Shown piece by piece: positions 36,613-46,188 of a stretch of DNA of 64,000 nt. The stretch is from Aestuariibacter sp. GS-14 (lineage in GTDB: Bacteria; Pseudomonadota; Gammaproteobacteria; Enterobacterales; Alteromonadaceae): the NCBI RefSeq assembly GCF_006494365.1, contig NZ_VHIP01000013.1, positions 90,307 through 154,306 of the forward strand. Direction: 5' to 3'. Every line of letters begins with the position of its first letter. Positions within the stretch are counted from its first letter, which is position 1. Position numbers and translations under genes: made by a program. The notes beneath the pieces are model-generated. The model was not told where the DNA came from and made no database searches. It saw only the letters and a list, made by a program, of their open reading frames with translations.

Positions 36613-38561
36613 AAGCGCAGACCCTGATATTACTTTTTGCTCTCTTTACGGCGCTAGCCACACAAGCAGACGATACACTGGACGTAAAGGACTTTCATCT
36701 CAGACCCGCCGTTGAAACGGCCAAACTTAATCCCAGTGGCAACTTAATTGCCTACGAGAAATTTGGCGATGTGTTTGTAGGCAATGAACATGTACCATTC
36801 AGCAAAATTTACGGTGTAAATAACTGGCATAAAATTCACACCGTGAGTTGGATATCCGATTCGATTTTAGCGATCCAGACACGCAATAATGGCAGCGGAA
36901 AAATTGGCTCCCACTTTTTTGACCTGCTGATTCAGGAACATGACATTAAGGTGGTTAGAAAAGACTATATCGATAATCAGGGATACATTGTAGACAGGTT
37001 GCCGATGTCGCCGGAAAACATTTATTTCGGTCAGTATCGGTGGAATGATGATGGTCATGTGTATGCAGACGTACACAAAGTACCGCTGTTTTCCGAAACG
37101 CCCTATCGCTTTAACAAAAACCAAAAGTTAAACAGCAACAGTGGCAAAATAATTGAGTGGATAACCGATCAAAACAGCCTCTTGCAGGTAGGAATGAGCT
37201 ATGAAGACAACCTGCCCCATCTGTGGGGCCGCAAAAGTAAGCGTTCCAATAAAATGGAGCTTATCTGGACGGGCAATGCCGATACCTATTTCAATGTGTA
37301 CGGTGTAGATCCAATAAAACGTCATATTTGGGTAATTACCGATTTTGAACGCGACCGTCGCGCTGCGGTAGTGTTTGATTTAGAAACAGCCACTGTAAAT
37401 GAAGTGCTTTATGAACACCCTAACCGCGACGTTAATGGCATCGTTATGGACGCCAACGGTGAAAAACCACTGGCAGTTACCTTCATAGACAAAGGGCGGT
37501 TGGATTATTACTTTCTGAATGATGAAGCCAATGCTGTGCTGGCCAATGTGAAGCAGCATGCGCCGGCGTTTACTTATGCAGTGTACGATACCTCTCCGGA
37601 TTTCGCCTCCATGCTGGTTGTAAAATTCGGTCAGTCTGAGCCTGGCGTAATTATGCATTGCAAACAACAGGGAACAGATTGCAGCCCATTGGTAGACTTG
37701 TATCCATGGCTGGACCATGTACAGCTGTCTACAATGAAAGTACTGCAAACTCCCACTACCGGCGATTTAAACGTGGAATCGTTTATCTCATTCCCAGCCA
37801 ATGCCGATTTGAACACAACAGCAACACTACCACTGGTGATTATGCCCCACGGTGGCCCAATTGGCATTTATGATGCGCCCTTTTTCAGCAGTGACGTGGA
37901 GTGGCTGGCATACAACGGCTATGCCGTTTTACGCGTGAACTACCGCGGTTCAGGTGGATACGGGCGAAACTTTGAAGAAAGTGGAATGCAACAATGGGGT
38001 CGAGCAATAGAACGTGATATCAATGCGGCGGTTGAGGATGTACTGAAAAAATACCCTGTTTTAAATGCAAACCGGATGTGTCTATTCGGTGCCAGTTATG
38101 GCGGCTATTCATCCATTATGGGTGTTATCCAGCATCCCGATAAATACAAATGCGCAGTGTCGTTTGCTGGCGTTACCGATTTACCCCTGCTTTTTAACAA
38201 GCGTTCAGTTCAGAACAACGAAACGCTCACACAAATACTGAAAGAAATGATTGGCGACCCTGCATCGCAAATGACCGAACTGATGGCCTATTCACCCGTT
38301 TACAATGCCGACAAAGTTGAGCGTCCTGTGTTGTTGATCCATGGTACCAAAGACTCGATTGTGGATATTGAGCACAGTTGGCGATTATCCCGAATGCTCT
38401 CATTTTACAATAAACCTCACGAACTTAAGATTATGCGCGGCGCAGAACATTCTTTCGACACAACCGGTGAGGTAAAGATTATGTATGATTGGGTGATGCC
38501 ATTTTTGGCTGAGCATCTCAATCACCAACCCAACGAGGTAAAGACGCAAATGGCAGAATAG
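36609..38561 (+). CDS. Secreted S9-family prolyl oligopeptidase-like peptidase
   Basis: A 650-residue protein with a signal peptide (about 1-20), an N-terminal beta-propeller (about 30-380) and an alpha/beta-hydrolase domain. The catalytic triad is Ser in FGASYGGYSS (about 495), Asp in HGTKDSIVDI (about 580) and His in GAEHSF (about 613). Enzymes of this kind remove dipeptides or cut acyl-peptides in the periplasm. It is the second gene of a two-gene operon with a secreted unknown protein. Confidence 0.92.
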   Translation: MKAQTLILLFALFTALATQADDTLDVKDFHLRPAVETAKLNPSGNLIAYEKFGDVFVGNEHVPFSKIYGVNNWHKIHTVSWISDSILAIQTRNNGSGKIGSHFFDLLIQEHDIKVVRKDYIDNQGYIVDRLPMSPENIYFGQYRWNDDGHVYADVHKVPLFSETPYRFNKNQKLNSNSGKIIEWITDQNSLLQVGMSYEDNLPHLWGRKSKRSNKMELIWTGNADTYFNVYGVDPIKRHIWVITDFERDRRAAVVFDLETATVNEVLYEHPNRDVNGIVMDANGEKPLAVTFIDKGRLDYYFLNDEANAVLANVKQHAPAFTYAVYDTSPDFASMLVVKFGQSEPGVIMHCKQQGTDCSPLVDLYPWLDHVQLSTMKVLQTPTTGDLNVESFISFPANADLNTTATLPLVIMPHGGPIGIYDAPFFSSDVEWLAYNGYAVLRVNYRGSGGYGRNFEESGMQQWGRAIERDINAAVEDVLKKYPVLNANRMCLFGASYGGYSSIMGVIQHPDKYKCAVSFAGVTDLPLLFNKRSVQNNETLTQILKEMIGDPASQMTELMAYSPVYNADKVERPVLLIHGTKDSIVDIEHSWRLSRMLSFYNKPHELKIMRGAEHSFDTTGEVKIMYDWVMPFLAEHLNHQPNEVKTQMAE

Positions 38562-38614
38562 TGGGTGATACACAATTAACAGTGTCGGATCAAACTGAAT
38601 ACACCACACGGATG

Positions 38615-39763
38615 TTATTTAACTACTAGGGCGTGTTGCGATAATGCCGTAAAGTTATCGGTTGGCTGCGAATGATAGTATTCCCTGATTTGTTGAGACA
38701 GGTACACGCTATCGTCCTTAAGCTGTTTAAAAATCACTGGATCTAACAGCAATGTGAACGCAATCACGGGTGGACATTGGTGATTAAACAATAAGTTTGT
38801 GCCCAGCTTTTTAAGGTCTGGAAACATAGAGAGCATGTGCCCTTCATCAAGAAAAATCACCGGTTTGGCGGTTAAAATTCGCCGATAAACTGAAAACGAA
38901 AAATAATTCCAAAAAAAGGCACATTCGCAAGTGTCCAGCATATGGTTATACTGACTGAATGACAGTGTGCCATAGCACTGAATTTGTGAATGCAGCATAT
39001 GAGAACATAGCTCCGCCTTTAACGCTGATGTGCCTACAATTTGCACCACATAGCCCTGCTCTGCCAGTGTGTTCACTGTTTTAACAAACTCAGACACAAA
39101 TGAGGGATGATTAGTCAGTAATCGGTAATAGTCGATTTCAGCAATAACAAACACCAGATGCTTTTCATTACAAGGCTGCTGCGCAATCGCCTCAAAAAAA
39201 CAATTTGAGCGATAATAAACAGGCTGCTTCACATTAATGCGATCGGTTACTGGTACCGGGTAAATGTGGGTGTCATTTGCGAAATGGCGTCTTAATACCT
39301 GAAGTCGGCCAGCAAGATAAATCGACTTGATGTAGCTTTTGGTTAACTGAACTATGCTGCGGCGCTGCCCACTGCTAATAGCAAAATTGCCCGACAGTAA
39401 TTTTATATCAATGCCCAGCAGAGGATCACTGGTCAAAACCTGTACGCCATTCGACTTTAATCTGGTGAGAAATGCCGTGTATTTAATGAAACTGTAGGGT
39501 TCGTGGGTGTAAAGCAAATAACCAGAGAATAACACAACAACAACAGGCTTATGCTCTTCCAATATCTGCTCGCAATCCTGGAATGTGCGGTAGCAAACCT
39601 TCTGTTTAGGGTCCAGATGGTCGGCAATGTCCATTCGATTTTGTGGAATTGCCACTTTCACATCCCATTCCTGATACAATGTCAAAAAATACGTAGCGTG
39701 CCCCAATTCGCCAAAATCTTCGGACACAATCACTAGCATTTTTGGTGATTGACATTCAGTCAT
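38615..39763 (-). CDS. Putative glycosyltransferase-like protein at the edge of the exopolysaccharide locus
   Basis: A 382-residue cytoplasmic protein without a recognised domain signature. The N-terminal MLVIVSEDFGELGHATYF resembles the start of GT-B glycosyltransferases. The later segment YGTLSFSQYNHMLDTCECAF and the following AKPVIFLDEGHM look like the donor-binding half of GT4-type enzymes, where a trace such as GxxPVI...EGG is usual. The gene is convergent with the S9 gene and divergent from the export genes. A role in polysaccharide synthesis is inferred from location; identification is weak. Confidence 0.55.
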   Translation of the reverse strand: MTECQSPKMLVIVSEDFGELGHATYFLTLYQEWDVKVAIPQNRMDIADHLDPKQKVCYRTFQDCEQILEEHKPVVVVLFSGYLLYTHEPYSFIKYTAFLTRLKSNGVQVLTSDPLLGIDIKLLSGNFAISSGQRRSIVQLTKSYIKSIYLAGRLQVLRRHFANDTHIYPVPVTDRINVKQPVYYRSNCFFEAIAQQPCNEKHLVFVIAEIDYYRLLTNHPSFVSEFVKTVNTLAEQGYVVQIVGTSALKAELCSHMLHSQIQCYGTLSFSQYNHMLDTCECAFFWNYFSFSVYRRILTAKPVIFLDEGHMLSMFPDLKKLGTNLLFNHQCPPVIAFTLLLDPVIFKQLKDDSVYLSQQIREYYHSQPTDNFTALSQHALVVK

Positions 39764-40187
39764 CCGAGTTCCTTTTTACTCCAGAGTTTATTTTAATAGG
39801 ACCATGATAAGGTGTTGATGAGTTTAAAAAACTGAGTACGCCTTTAAATTCAGGATATCGTGTAATGTACTGCAAAAAAATTGCCGAATCCCAGAAAAGT
39901 TTCAAAAAAAAGATTGCACCCCAAAATACAATTTATCAAACTAGGGTTGTTTATTTTTTAACTGATTTCAGGATATTTGTTTGGCCAGGGAAAAGCCCAT
40001 TTGCTTATCTCTGCCTCTTTATATCACTACAGACCAATCCAACGTTAACGCAGCTTATGCCGTTTCGCCACAAGCGAATAGAAAAATACGCTAACCGGAT
40101 TGGTGAAAAACAAAAATACGGAACATCAAAATCATAAGCAGATGCGTCTGTTTATCTATACAACAACAGGAAGCGGAAGAGTTTGTG
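39764..40187. other. Promoter region of the exopolysaccharide assembly operon
   Basis: 424 bases, strongly AT-rich, between divergent genes. It must contain the promoter of the export operon, but no convincing -35/-10, sigma-54 or JUMPstart/ops element was found. A 90-codon open frame (39865-40137) has an unusual Lys/Phe/Gln composition, no ribosome site and no similarity to known proteins, and is not counted as a gene. Confidence 0.5.
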
Positions 40188-40991
40188 ATGGAAGTAAAAC
40201 AACGAGTAAGCCGCAACGCCTTCGCAAAAGGCTGCTTTTCATTTTTAGCCTTAGTGAGCATTAACCTGATGTCTGGTTGTTCGTCTCCCTACTCGCCGGT
40301 TTCTGTTGAAGCCTCTACTCAGGTGGTAGAGTCATTGCAGCGCTATACCAGAGATTACACCTTGCAGGCTGGCGACCAGGTTGAAGTCTATGTTTACCGC
40401 CATCCTGACTTTTCAAAAACGGTAACCATTCGCCCGGATGGTTATCTGACGCTTCCGGTGTTAGACGATATAAAAGCTGCAGGTCTCACCCCTATGGAAC
40501 TGGACAGACTGGTAACAAACGCACTGTCCGTAAGATTAAAAGAACCGGAAGTGAGCGTATTTGTAGAAAACGTTGTTGAACCCATGGTGTATGTTCACGG
40601 AGAAGTTCAGGTTGCCTCTGCGATACCAATAAGAAAGGCGAAAACCGTTGCTCAGGCACTCGCCCAGGTGGGTGGTATAAAACGCGAAGCTAAAATAGAG
40701 CAACTTGCCGTGATCCGCTTACATAAAGACGGACATTTACGCGCAATCACACTGGAACTCGCTAATCACAGCCAGTCTTCCTATTTTCTTGCCATGCAGA
40801 ATATCCGACTGCTGCCCGAAGACATTATTTTTGTACCAGAAAGTCACCGTTCGCAGTTTGTACGCGCTATACAGGACTTTATTAATACTCCTCTCACAGG
40901 CGTCAATCAGGTGTTAGCTCCTTACTTCCAATTTCGCTTAATTGAAGAACTGGACGACGTTAACGGAACTACTGAAGTGATCATAAACTGA
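40188..40991 (+). CDS. Polysaccharide export lipoprotein (Wza-like)
   Basis: A 267-residue outer membrane lipoprotein (signal to about 30, lipobox LMSGC). It has a Poly_export domain (LQAGDQVEVYVYRHPDF, RPDGYLTLPVLDDI) and one SLBB domain (YVHGEVQVASAIPIRKAK). It is shorter than E. coli Wza. The ATG at 40188, three bases after a GTG, has AGCGGAAGAG upstream. It is first in the assembly operon and overlaps the next gene by one base. Confidence 0.9.
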   Translation: MEVKQRVSRNAFAKGCFSFLALVSINLMSGCSSPYSPVSVEASTQVVESLQRYTRDYTLQAGDQVEVYVYRHPDFSKTVTIRPDGYLTLPVLDDIKAAGLTPMELDRLVTNALSVRLKEPEVSVFVENVVEPMVYVHGEVQVASAIPIRKAKTVAQALAQVGGIKREAKIEQLAVIRLHKDGHLRAITLELANHSQSSYFLAMQNIRLLPEDIIFVPESHRSQFVRAIQDFINTPLTGVNQVLAPYFQFRLIEELDDVNGTTEVIIN

Positions 40992-42592
40992 TGTTTGAAA
41001 AAGAAGCGATACCTCATTATCCGGAAGCAGACAGCTTTGACGTAAAAGCGTCACTCAACAATATAAAAAGTTCGATCATCGGTCACCTTTGGGTGGTACT
41101 CCTAGTATTTGTCCTAACGTTGTCTGCGGTTACCTTGTATATCGCAACCTGGCCGCCGGTATTTGAAGCCAGCGTGGTTATTTCAGCCGATTCAGAAGAA
41201 GACCTGACCCGCAATGCCTTTTACCAGCAATGGAACATTTTCCGCAGGGAAGCAACCGGTGATGAAGCGATCCTGATGACCTCAGACCCCATTCTTCGCA
41301 TTGTGATAGAAGAGATGGATTTGAAATATGAGGATGTCTACCACCCTTTTATGTCTTACGTCGTATATTTGTGGGGTGAATCATGGTTAGGGAGAAATTA
41401 TCGTGCATTAAAGTACAAAATTTTTCCGCCACCTCCCCTTCCTCCCGGTATAACCGAGGAGATGCTCGAAAAATTCAAAGTACTTAAAGATTTTCGCGAA
41501 AGCGTGATTTTACAACCTATTGGCGAGAATAACATTGCACTTCTGATAGTGAGAGGCCCTACCCCCAAGGTAGCAGATATTGCAAATAAGCTGATAAAGG
41601 TTTATTTGGATGAGCGCCGCAAACGGTATGTCAATGAAGCGAAAACGGCCAGTATTGCTTTGCAAACTGAAACAGAAAAGGCGTATGCAAAACTGGTTGT
41701 CGTTGAACAAGAACTGCAACAATTTTATGCCGACAACAGCTTATACCTGACCTTCGAGAAAGACCGCGTTGAAATGACTCAATGGTTGGACCTACAAGCT
41801 GAAATTAGAGATCTGCAAGCGCATGAAGCTCAATTACTGCGTACCCTGACTGCACTGAGAAAACAACTGGACGAAGAAGGCCAGACACTCCTTAAAGGTC
41901 AGATTTATCAGGATGATTTGCTTGAATTGCGTGACAAGCTCACACAATTGCAAATATCACTGCGGATTGCGCGTCAGATTTTTCAGGAAAATTCTCCAGA
42001 AGTTGTTGAATACAAACGTCAAATTGAAGCGATTGAAGAGATTCTCCAGGAAAAAGGCGTCCAACTGCAGGGACAAACCAATAAAACCCGCAACGAATTT
42101 TACGAAACTGTGCGCTTAAAAATAGGCCAGATAGAAAGTGATTTGGCAGGAGTACGCGCAGGTATAGAAACAAAACAAAATACCGTTAAACGCCTTCAAC
42201 CGATTATGCAAGAATTGCCGTCAAAAATGCAAAAAGCCTATCAATTGCAACGTGAGCAAATGGTATTGGAAGGCCAGTATAAAGCATTAAACGAAAAACT
42301 GGTTCAGGCTACCGTTTCTATGACTACCGCACAAAGTGCGCCATCAGCGATTAGAATCGTCGATCAAGCCTATGCGCCGGATAAACCTGCCTGGCCAAAC
42401 ACCAAATTAATGCTGTTAGTAGCGATGTTTTTTGGTGTTGTGCTGGGTGTAATCTGTGCACTTGGCCTGGATCTGATATTTGTTCGGGTAAACCGCTACA
42501 AACTGTATAACCACAAGCAATATCAATTGTTCGCAGTGCTCGAAAATGACGCAGCATTTGTCGACAACATTTATCAATTAAAGAAAAAATAA
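40991..42592 (+). CDS. Chain-length determinant / polysaccharide co-polymerase (Wzz/Wzc type without kinase)
   Basis: A 533-residue inner membrane protein with membrane helices at about 33-55 and about 475-497, and a long periplasmic coiled-coil region (about 215-440). A GNVR-like segment is suggested by NALNEKL-type residues after 420. The C-terminal cytoplasmic tail is only about 35 residues and has no kinase domain. It would control chain length and connect export to the Wza-like protein. Confidence 0.87.
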   Translation: MFEKEAIPHYPEADSFDVKASLNNIKSSIIGHLWVVLLVFVLTLSAVTLYIATWPPVFEASVVISADSEEDLTRNAFYQQWNIFRREATGDEAILMTSDPILRIVIEEMDLKYEDVYHPFMSYVVYLWGESWLGRNYRALKYKIFPPPPLPPGITEEMLEKFKVLKDFRESVILQPIGENNIALLIVRGPTPKVADIANKLIKVYLDERRKRYVNEAKTASIALQTETEKAYAKLVVVEQELQQFYADNSLYLTFEKDRVEMTQWLDLQAEIRDLQAHEAQLLRTLTALRKQLDEEGQTLLKGQIYQDDLLELRDKLTQLQISLRIARQIFQENSPEVVEYKRQIEAIEEILQEKGVQLQGQTNKTRNEFYETVRLKIGQIESDLAGVRAGIETKQNTVKRLQPIMQELPSKMQKAYQLQREQMVLEGQYKALNEKLVQATVSMTTAQSAPSAIRIVDQAYAPDKPAWPNTKLMLLVAMFFGVVLGVICALGLDLIFVRVNRYKLYNHKQYQLFAVLENDAAFVDNIYQLKKK

Positions 42593-42602
42593 AGGATACA
42601 GT

Positions 42603-43289
42603 GTGGTTACCTCTCAACGGAGCAAAGGAAATTTCATTGAGCGACTGAATAGTTTTCTGGTGCATAAGCTTACCGGTAAACCCAAATATGCCTCGGTATC
42701 ATACCGTTATATGTGTAAGTCTATTCAGCGTGAATTAAAACACGTCAGCCTGGATCGCGCCAAAATGCTGGCTTTATCCGGCATGCCAACGCCTGCTTTT
42801 GCCGTAAATCTGGCGTTGTTTTTAGGTTTTTCCCTAGCCAGCGAATTAAATGCAAGAGTGTTGTTAATTGATTCGGTGGTACGTCACCCCGATGATACCC
42901 TGTCAGACAAATTGGGGTTAATCGGTGAAAAAGGCTTTTTTCAACTGTGCACTCAATCAGAAATCGAGGCACTATCGCTGTGTAAAAATACCCAGGTAAA
43001 GTCGGTAGATGTGCTGCCTTCAGGACAATTTGAATTTGCTAGTGCAGTTATTCTTGACCATGGTTTACTTGACCAGCAGATCAGTAAGCTGTCTCAACAT
43101 TATGATTATCTGATTTTTACACAGGGTGATATTCGCGAAGACACGCGCTACATGGCAATTTCAGAGCGAGTTGATTTAAATTTACTGGTTGTAGAAGAAA
43201 ATCGAAGTTTTATGCACGACATAGACGAGCTGTATCGATTATTCCGCGATTCAGAACTGGATAATCTGAAATTAGTCATGACAACCTGA
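42603..43289 (+). CDS. CpsD/CapB-like tyrosine-kinase paralogue without Walker A
   Basis: A 228-residue protein in the position of the separate BY-kinase of exopolysaccharide operons. The family outline remains: YRYMCKSIQREL (like the usual Y-TLR-NL helix), ARVLLIDSVVRHP (Walker A'), VDVLPSGQFEF and HYDYLIFTQGDI. However, the P-loop position reads SGMPTPAFAVNLA with no GKS/T, the Walker B aspartates are lost, and there is no tyrosine cluster at the C-terminus. It is presumably a non-catalytic partner of the preceding co-polymerase. The start is GTG at 42603. Confidence 0.7.
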   Translation: MVTSQRSKGNFIERLNSFLVHKLTGKPKYASVSYRYMCKSIQRELKHVSLDRAKMLALSGMPTPAFAVNLALFLGFSLASELNARVLLIDSVVRHPDDTLSDKLGLIGEKGFFQLCTQSEIEALSLCKNTQVKSVDVLPSGQFEFASAVILDHGLLDQQISKLSQHYDYLIFTQGDIREDTRYMAISERVDLNLLVVEENRSFMHDIDELYRLFRDSELDNLKLVMTT

Positions 43290-43296
43290 TCTCACT

Positions 43297-44841
43297 ATGA
43301 AATCCGCACTTATAAAACGCCAGGCTTTCGTTTTAACTATCGTGATGTTTTTTGCGATTTTGGCCGCATCAGCGTCCATTTTGTTAATAAACGGCGATAA
43401 ACTGGTCAAGGTAGCGGTTGTCGGCGGTATATTCTTCCCTTTGGTATTATTTTTGTCGGGTAATCCCCGATTATTTTTTTTATTTGGTCTGGTATTAGCC
43501 GCCCCGTTGGGTTTGTCTATCAATTTTAAAACTCTAATCCACATCGGTGGTGCTCCGTCATACAGCGTGGATCTCGCCGATTTTTTCTTATTTCCGCTGG
43601 TTATTTTTCAAATCAGAGATGCCATCACCGGCTACTACCGGCACTGGTCGTTCCCTACGCTAAATTATTGGTGGCTGGGACTCATTGGTCTTGGCTTATT
43701 TAACATCGCGATAGGACCATTGCGACATTTGCCAGGTTTTGAAGTGATGCGCATGGTTAAATGCATGATTTTATTTGTTGTTGTAGTTAACGAATGTAAA
43801 CGAATAAAGCAAATCAACTATGTGGTTATTGGACTGGCTGCGGGTATGTGTATACAAGTGGCTGTCGGTGTTGCGCAATTTGTTTTCAAGAGGAGCCTTG
43901 GCCTCCAGGCGCTTGGCGAAGCTTCTTCAGAGGCAACGAAAGGGGCTAACCTTGGTGTGTATCTAACAGAGAACGCTGTATATCGCATAGGGGCATTGAT
44001 GGGACATCCCAACTTGCTCTCGGCTTATCTGGCTTTATTGCTGCCCATCTTTATTGCGTTGTTTTTCTGTCATTATAAACGCTGGGTAAAGGCCCTCCTC
44101 GCAATGATCATTGCGGGCGGATTGATGGCATTGGTATTCACGCTCTCTCGTTCAGGATGGATTTCTTTTGCAGCAGCATTCCTAACGCTCATTACACTGA
44201 GCGCTTTTGACGGTCATATTCGGGCTAAGTATCGCGCTATTCGAGTTTTCATGATAGCAGGTACTGTGGTGGCAGGATTGGTAGTATCCGGTCCTATCAT
44301 ACAGCGGATTACAAAAAGTGACGCGGGTGCCGTAGACTTTCGGTTCGAATTTATGGTGGTAGCCGCAAAAATGATTGAAGCCAAACCTTTAGTGGGATTT
44401 GGTTTGAATACGTTTGTTTACCATATGGCGCCCTATACTAAATATCAGAATGCCGCGGGATTACAAAAAGTGTTTGGTGAACACTGGCCAGCTGTACACA
44501 ATACCTACCTGCTGGTGTGGTCGGAGCAAGGTACAATTGGCATGGTGCTGTTTTTGGGCTTTCTGTTACACGTATTTAAGATATACCGGCAAAACCGACG
44601 TTACCGAATCAACGAATTCACCCATGCCTTAAATCTGGGCATTATTTGCGGTTTTATTGCCATTTTAATCGATGGAATGGCAAGCTTTTTCATTAGAGTG
44701 CCAGCCCCGGGACGGGTGTTTTGGATTGTTATGGCGTTATTAGTAGCAATTAATCTGTGGAACAGACGCAATTATCAATGCCGAATCGTTGCGTCAAGGA
44801 AGTTGGCCGAACTGGAGGCCCAGGATGGCAAAAAGCAATAA
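43297..44841 (+). CDS. O-antigen ligase/polymerase-like membrane protein (probable Wzy)
   Basis: A 514-residue protein with about twelve membrane segments and the Wzy_C region (HNTYLLVWSEQGTIGMVLFL near residue 400) within a longer periplasmic loop. In this operon it most likely polymerises repeat units of the exopolysaccharide. It starts eight bases after the kinase-like gene and overlaps the flippase gene by 17 bases. Confidence 0.82.
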   Translation: MKSALIKRQAFVLTIVMFFAILAASASILLINGDKLVKVAVVGGIFFPLVLFLSGNPRLFFLFGLVLAAPLGLSINFKTLIHIGGAPSYSVDLADFFLFPLVIFQIRDAITGYYRHWSFPTLNYWWLGLIGLGLFNIAIGPLRHLPGFEVMRMVKCMILFVVVVNECKRIKQINYVVIGLAAGMCIQVAVGVAQFVFKRSLGLQALGEASSEATKGANLGVYLTENAVYRIGALMGHPNLLSAYLALLLPIFIALFFCHYKRWVKALLAMIIAGGLMALVFTLSRSGWISFAAAFLTLITLSAFDGHIRAKYRAIRVFMIAGTVVAGLVVSGPIIQRITKSDAGAVDFRFEFMVVAAKMIEAKPLVGFGLNTFVYHMAPYTKYQNAAGLQKVFGEHWPAVHNTYLLVWSEQGTIGMVLFLGFLLHVFKIYRQNRRYRINEFTHALNLGIICGFIAILIDGMASFFIRVPAPGRVFWIVMALLVAINLWNRRNYQCRIVASRKLAELEAQDGKKQ

Positions 44842-46147
44842 ACTGCCACTTATCGCGATTGCAAATTTTGCCCTAAAGGCCGGCGGAGCAGGTTTAAATC
44901 TGCTCATTCAGCTTGTGTTGGCAAGATTGCTGAGTTCAGAAGACTTTGGCATTTTTATTATTGCATTTTCATTGTCGACTTCGGTAATGGTAGTCGCGTC
45001 ATTGGGCATTCCACTCTCTGCCATTAAGTTTGTTCCACTTTATCGACATAATAATGAATGGCCCCTGATTCGCGGCTTTTTTAATGCAGGCTTAATCACA
45101 ACCCTTCTAGGCGGCATTGCATTTTCTGTTCTTTCGTTCTTAATAATCAACGTCATAGTTGACAACCAATCGTTTCCCACACTATACAACGCACTGATTA
45201 TTGCCACTATTTCCATTCCTTTTTTGGCCCTTTCACAAACACTGGTGGCCTATTTGCAGTCGCTTCAGCATGTTATTACTGCTGAATTTGTGGCAAACAT
45301 TATTCGCCCTGTGGTCACTCTTGCCGGTATTGGCATTATCATAATGCTGATTCCAAATTTAGGTGTTAAAGGTGTGCTATGGCTGACGTTTATTGGAATA
45401 TGTGCAAGCGTGTTGGTGGGCATTAAACAGTTTATTCGCTACGCACCTGAACAGCTGAATAGCATATCCAGCCAGTTTGATTTTCGCCATTGGTTTGCAG
45501 CAGGATTTTCCACTATGGTGATCATGGGAGGCGTGATCCTTAACGAAAGGATAGATGTGATGCTGGTGGGCTCGTTATCAAGTATCGAAGATGCCGGTGT
45601 TTATGGCGTGTGCGCCCGACTGGCGTTTTTTGTTGGGTTTGCCTTAACGGCAGTCAATGCCATATTAGGACCACAGTTATCGGCAATATTTGCCACTAAC
45701 GATATGCTCAAATTGAGAAAAGTAGCCGCCGCTGGTGCCGCAATGTCAGTTGTGGCTGCCACCACACTATCGCTTATCCTGATCCTGATGGATACCTGGG
45801 TACTGTCATTATTCGGCACACACTTTACTGCTGGCCAGTCTGTGCTGCAGATATTATTAATGAGTCAGATTGTGGTGGCTTGCTTTGGCGCTACGGGCGC
45901 TGTAGTTGTATTGCTCGGAGGATATCGGATTACCATACTAAGTGTGCTAGTGGCGTTGTCTGTTAATGTTGTGCTCAATCTACTCCTTATTCCAGAATTT
46001 GGCCCAACGGGTGCCGCACTGGCAACCCTTATTGGACAATTTATAGGCTGTGGTATTATTGCGCTGTGGTGTATTAGCCACTCAAGAATAAATGCAACTA
46101 TTTTCGGCGTGTCAGTCTTATTCAGAGCACGCAAATCAGTAACTTAA
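44825..46147 (+). CDS. Oligosaccharide flippase (Wzx, PST family)
   Basis: A 440-residue polytopic membrane protein with about 12-14 helices and the MATE/PST-like N-terminus (LIQLVLARLLSSEDFGIFI). It moves lipid-linked repeat units to the periplasmic face. An upstream frame start at 44789 is ignored because the ATG at 44825 has a GGAGG sequence about ten bases before it. Confidence 0.88.
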   Translation: MAKSNKLPLIAIANFALKAGGAGLNLLIQLVLARLLSSEDFGIFIIAFSLSTSVMVVASLGIPLSAIKFVPLYRHNNEWPLIRGFFNAGLITTLLGGIAFSVLSFLIINVIVDNQSFPTLYNALIIATISIPFLALSQTLVAYLQSLQHVITAEFVANIIRPVVTLAGIGIIIMLIPNLGVKGVLWLTFIGICASVLVGIKQFIRYAPEQLNSISSQFDFRHWFAAGFSTMVIMGGVILNERIDVMLVGSLSSIEDAGVYGVCARLAFFVGFALTAVNAILGPQLSAIFATNDMLKLRKVAAAGAAMSVVAATTLSLILILMDTWVLSLFGTHFTAGQSVLQILLMSQIVVACFGATGAVVVLLGGYRITILSVLVALSVNVVLNLLLIPEFGPTGAALATLIGQFIGCGIIALWCISHSRINATIFGVSVLFRARKSVT

Positions 46148-46188
46148 CAGACTTCACTGCATAGTGAATCGAAGGGATTAGCTCAATC

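Noticed and set aside
39981-39999. Possible sigma-54 promoter (TTGGCC..AAAGCC) before the export operon
   Set aside because: The GG-N10-GC spacing is correct but the rest of both elements is poor and no enhancer site is near.
39865-40137. 90-codon open frame before the export lipoprotein gene
   Set aside because: No ribosome site, odd Lys/Phe-rich composition and no recognisable family. The region is better explained as promoter DNA.
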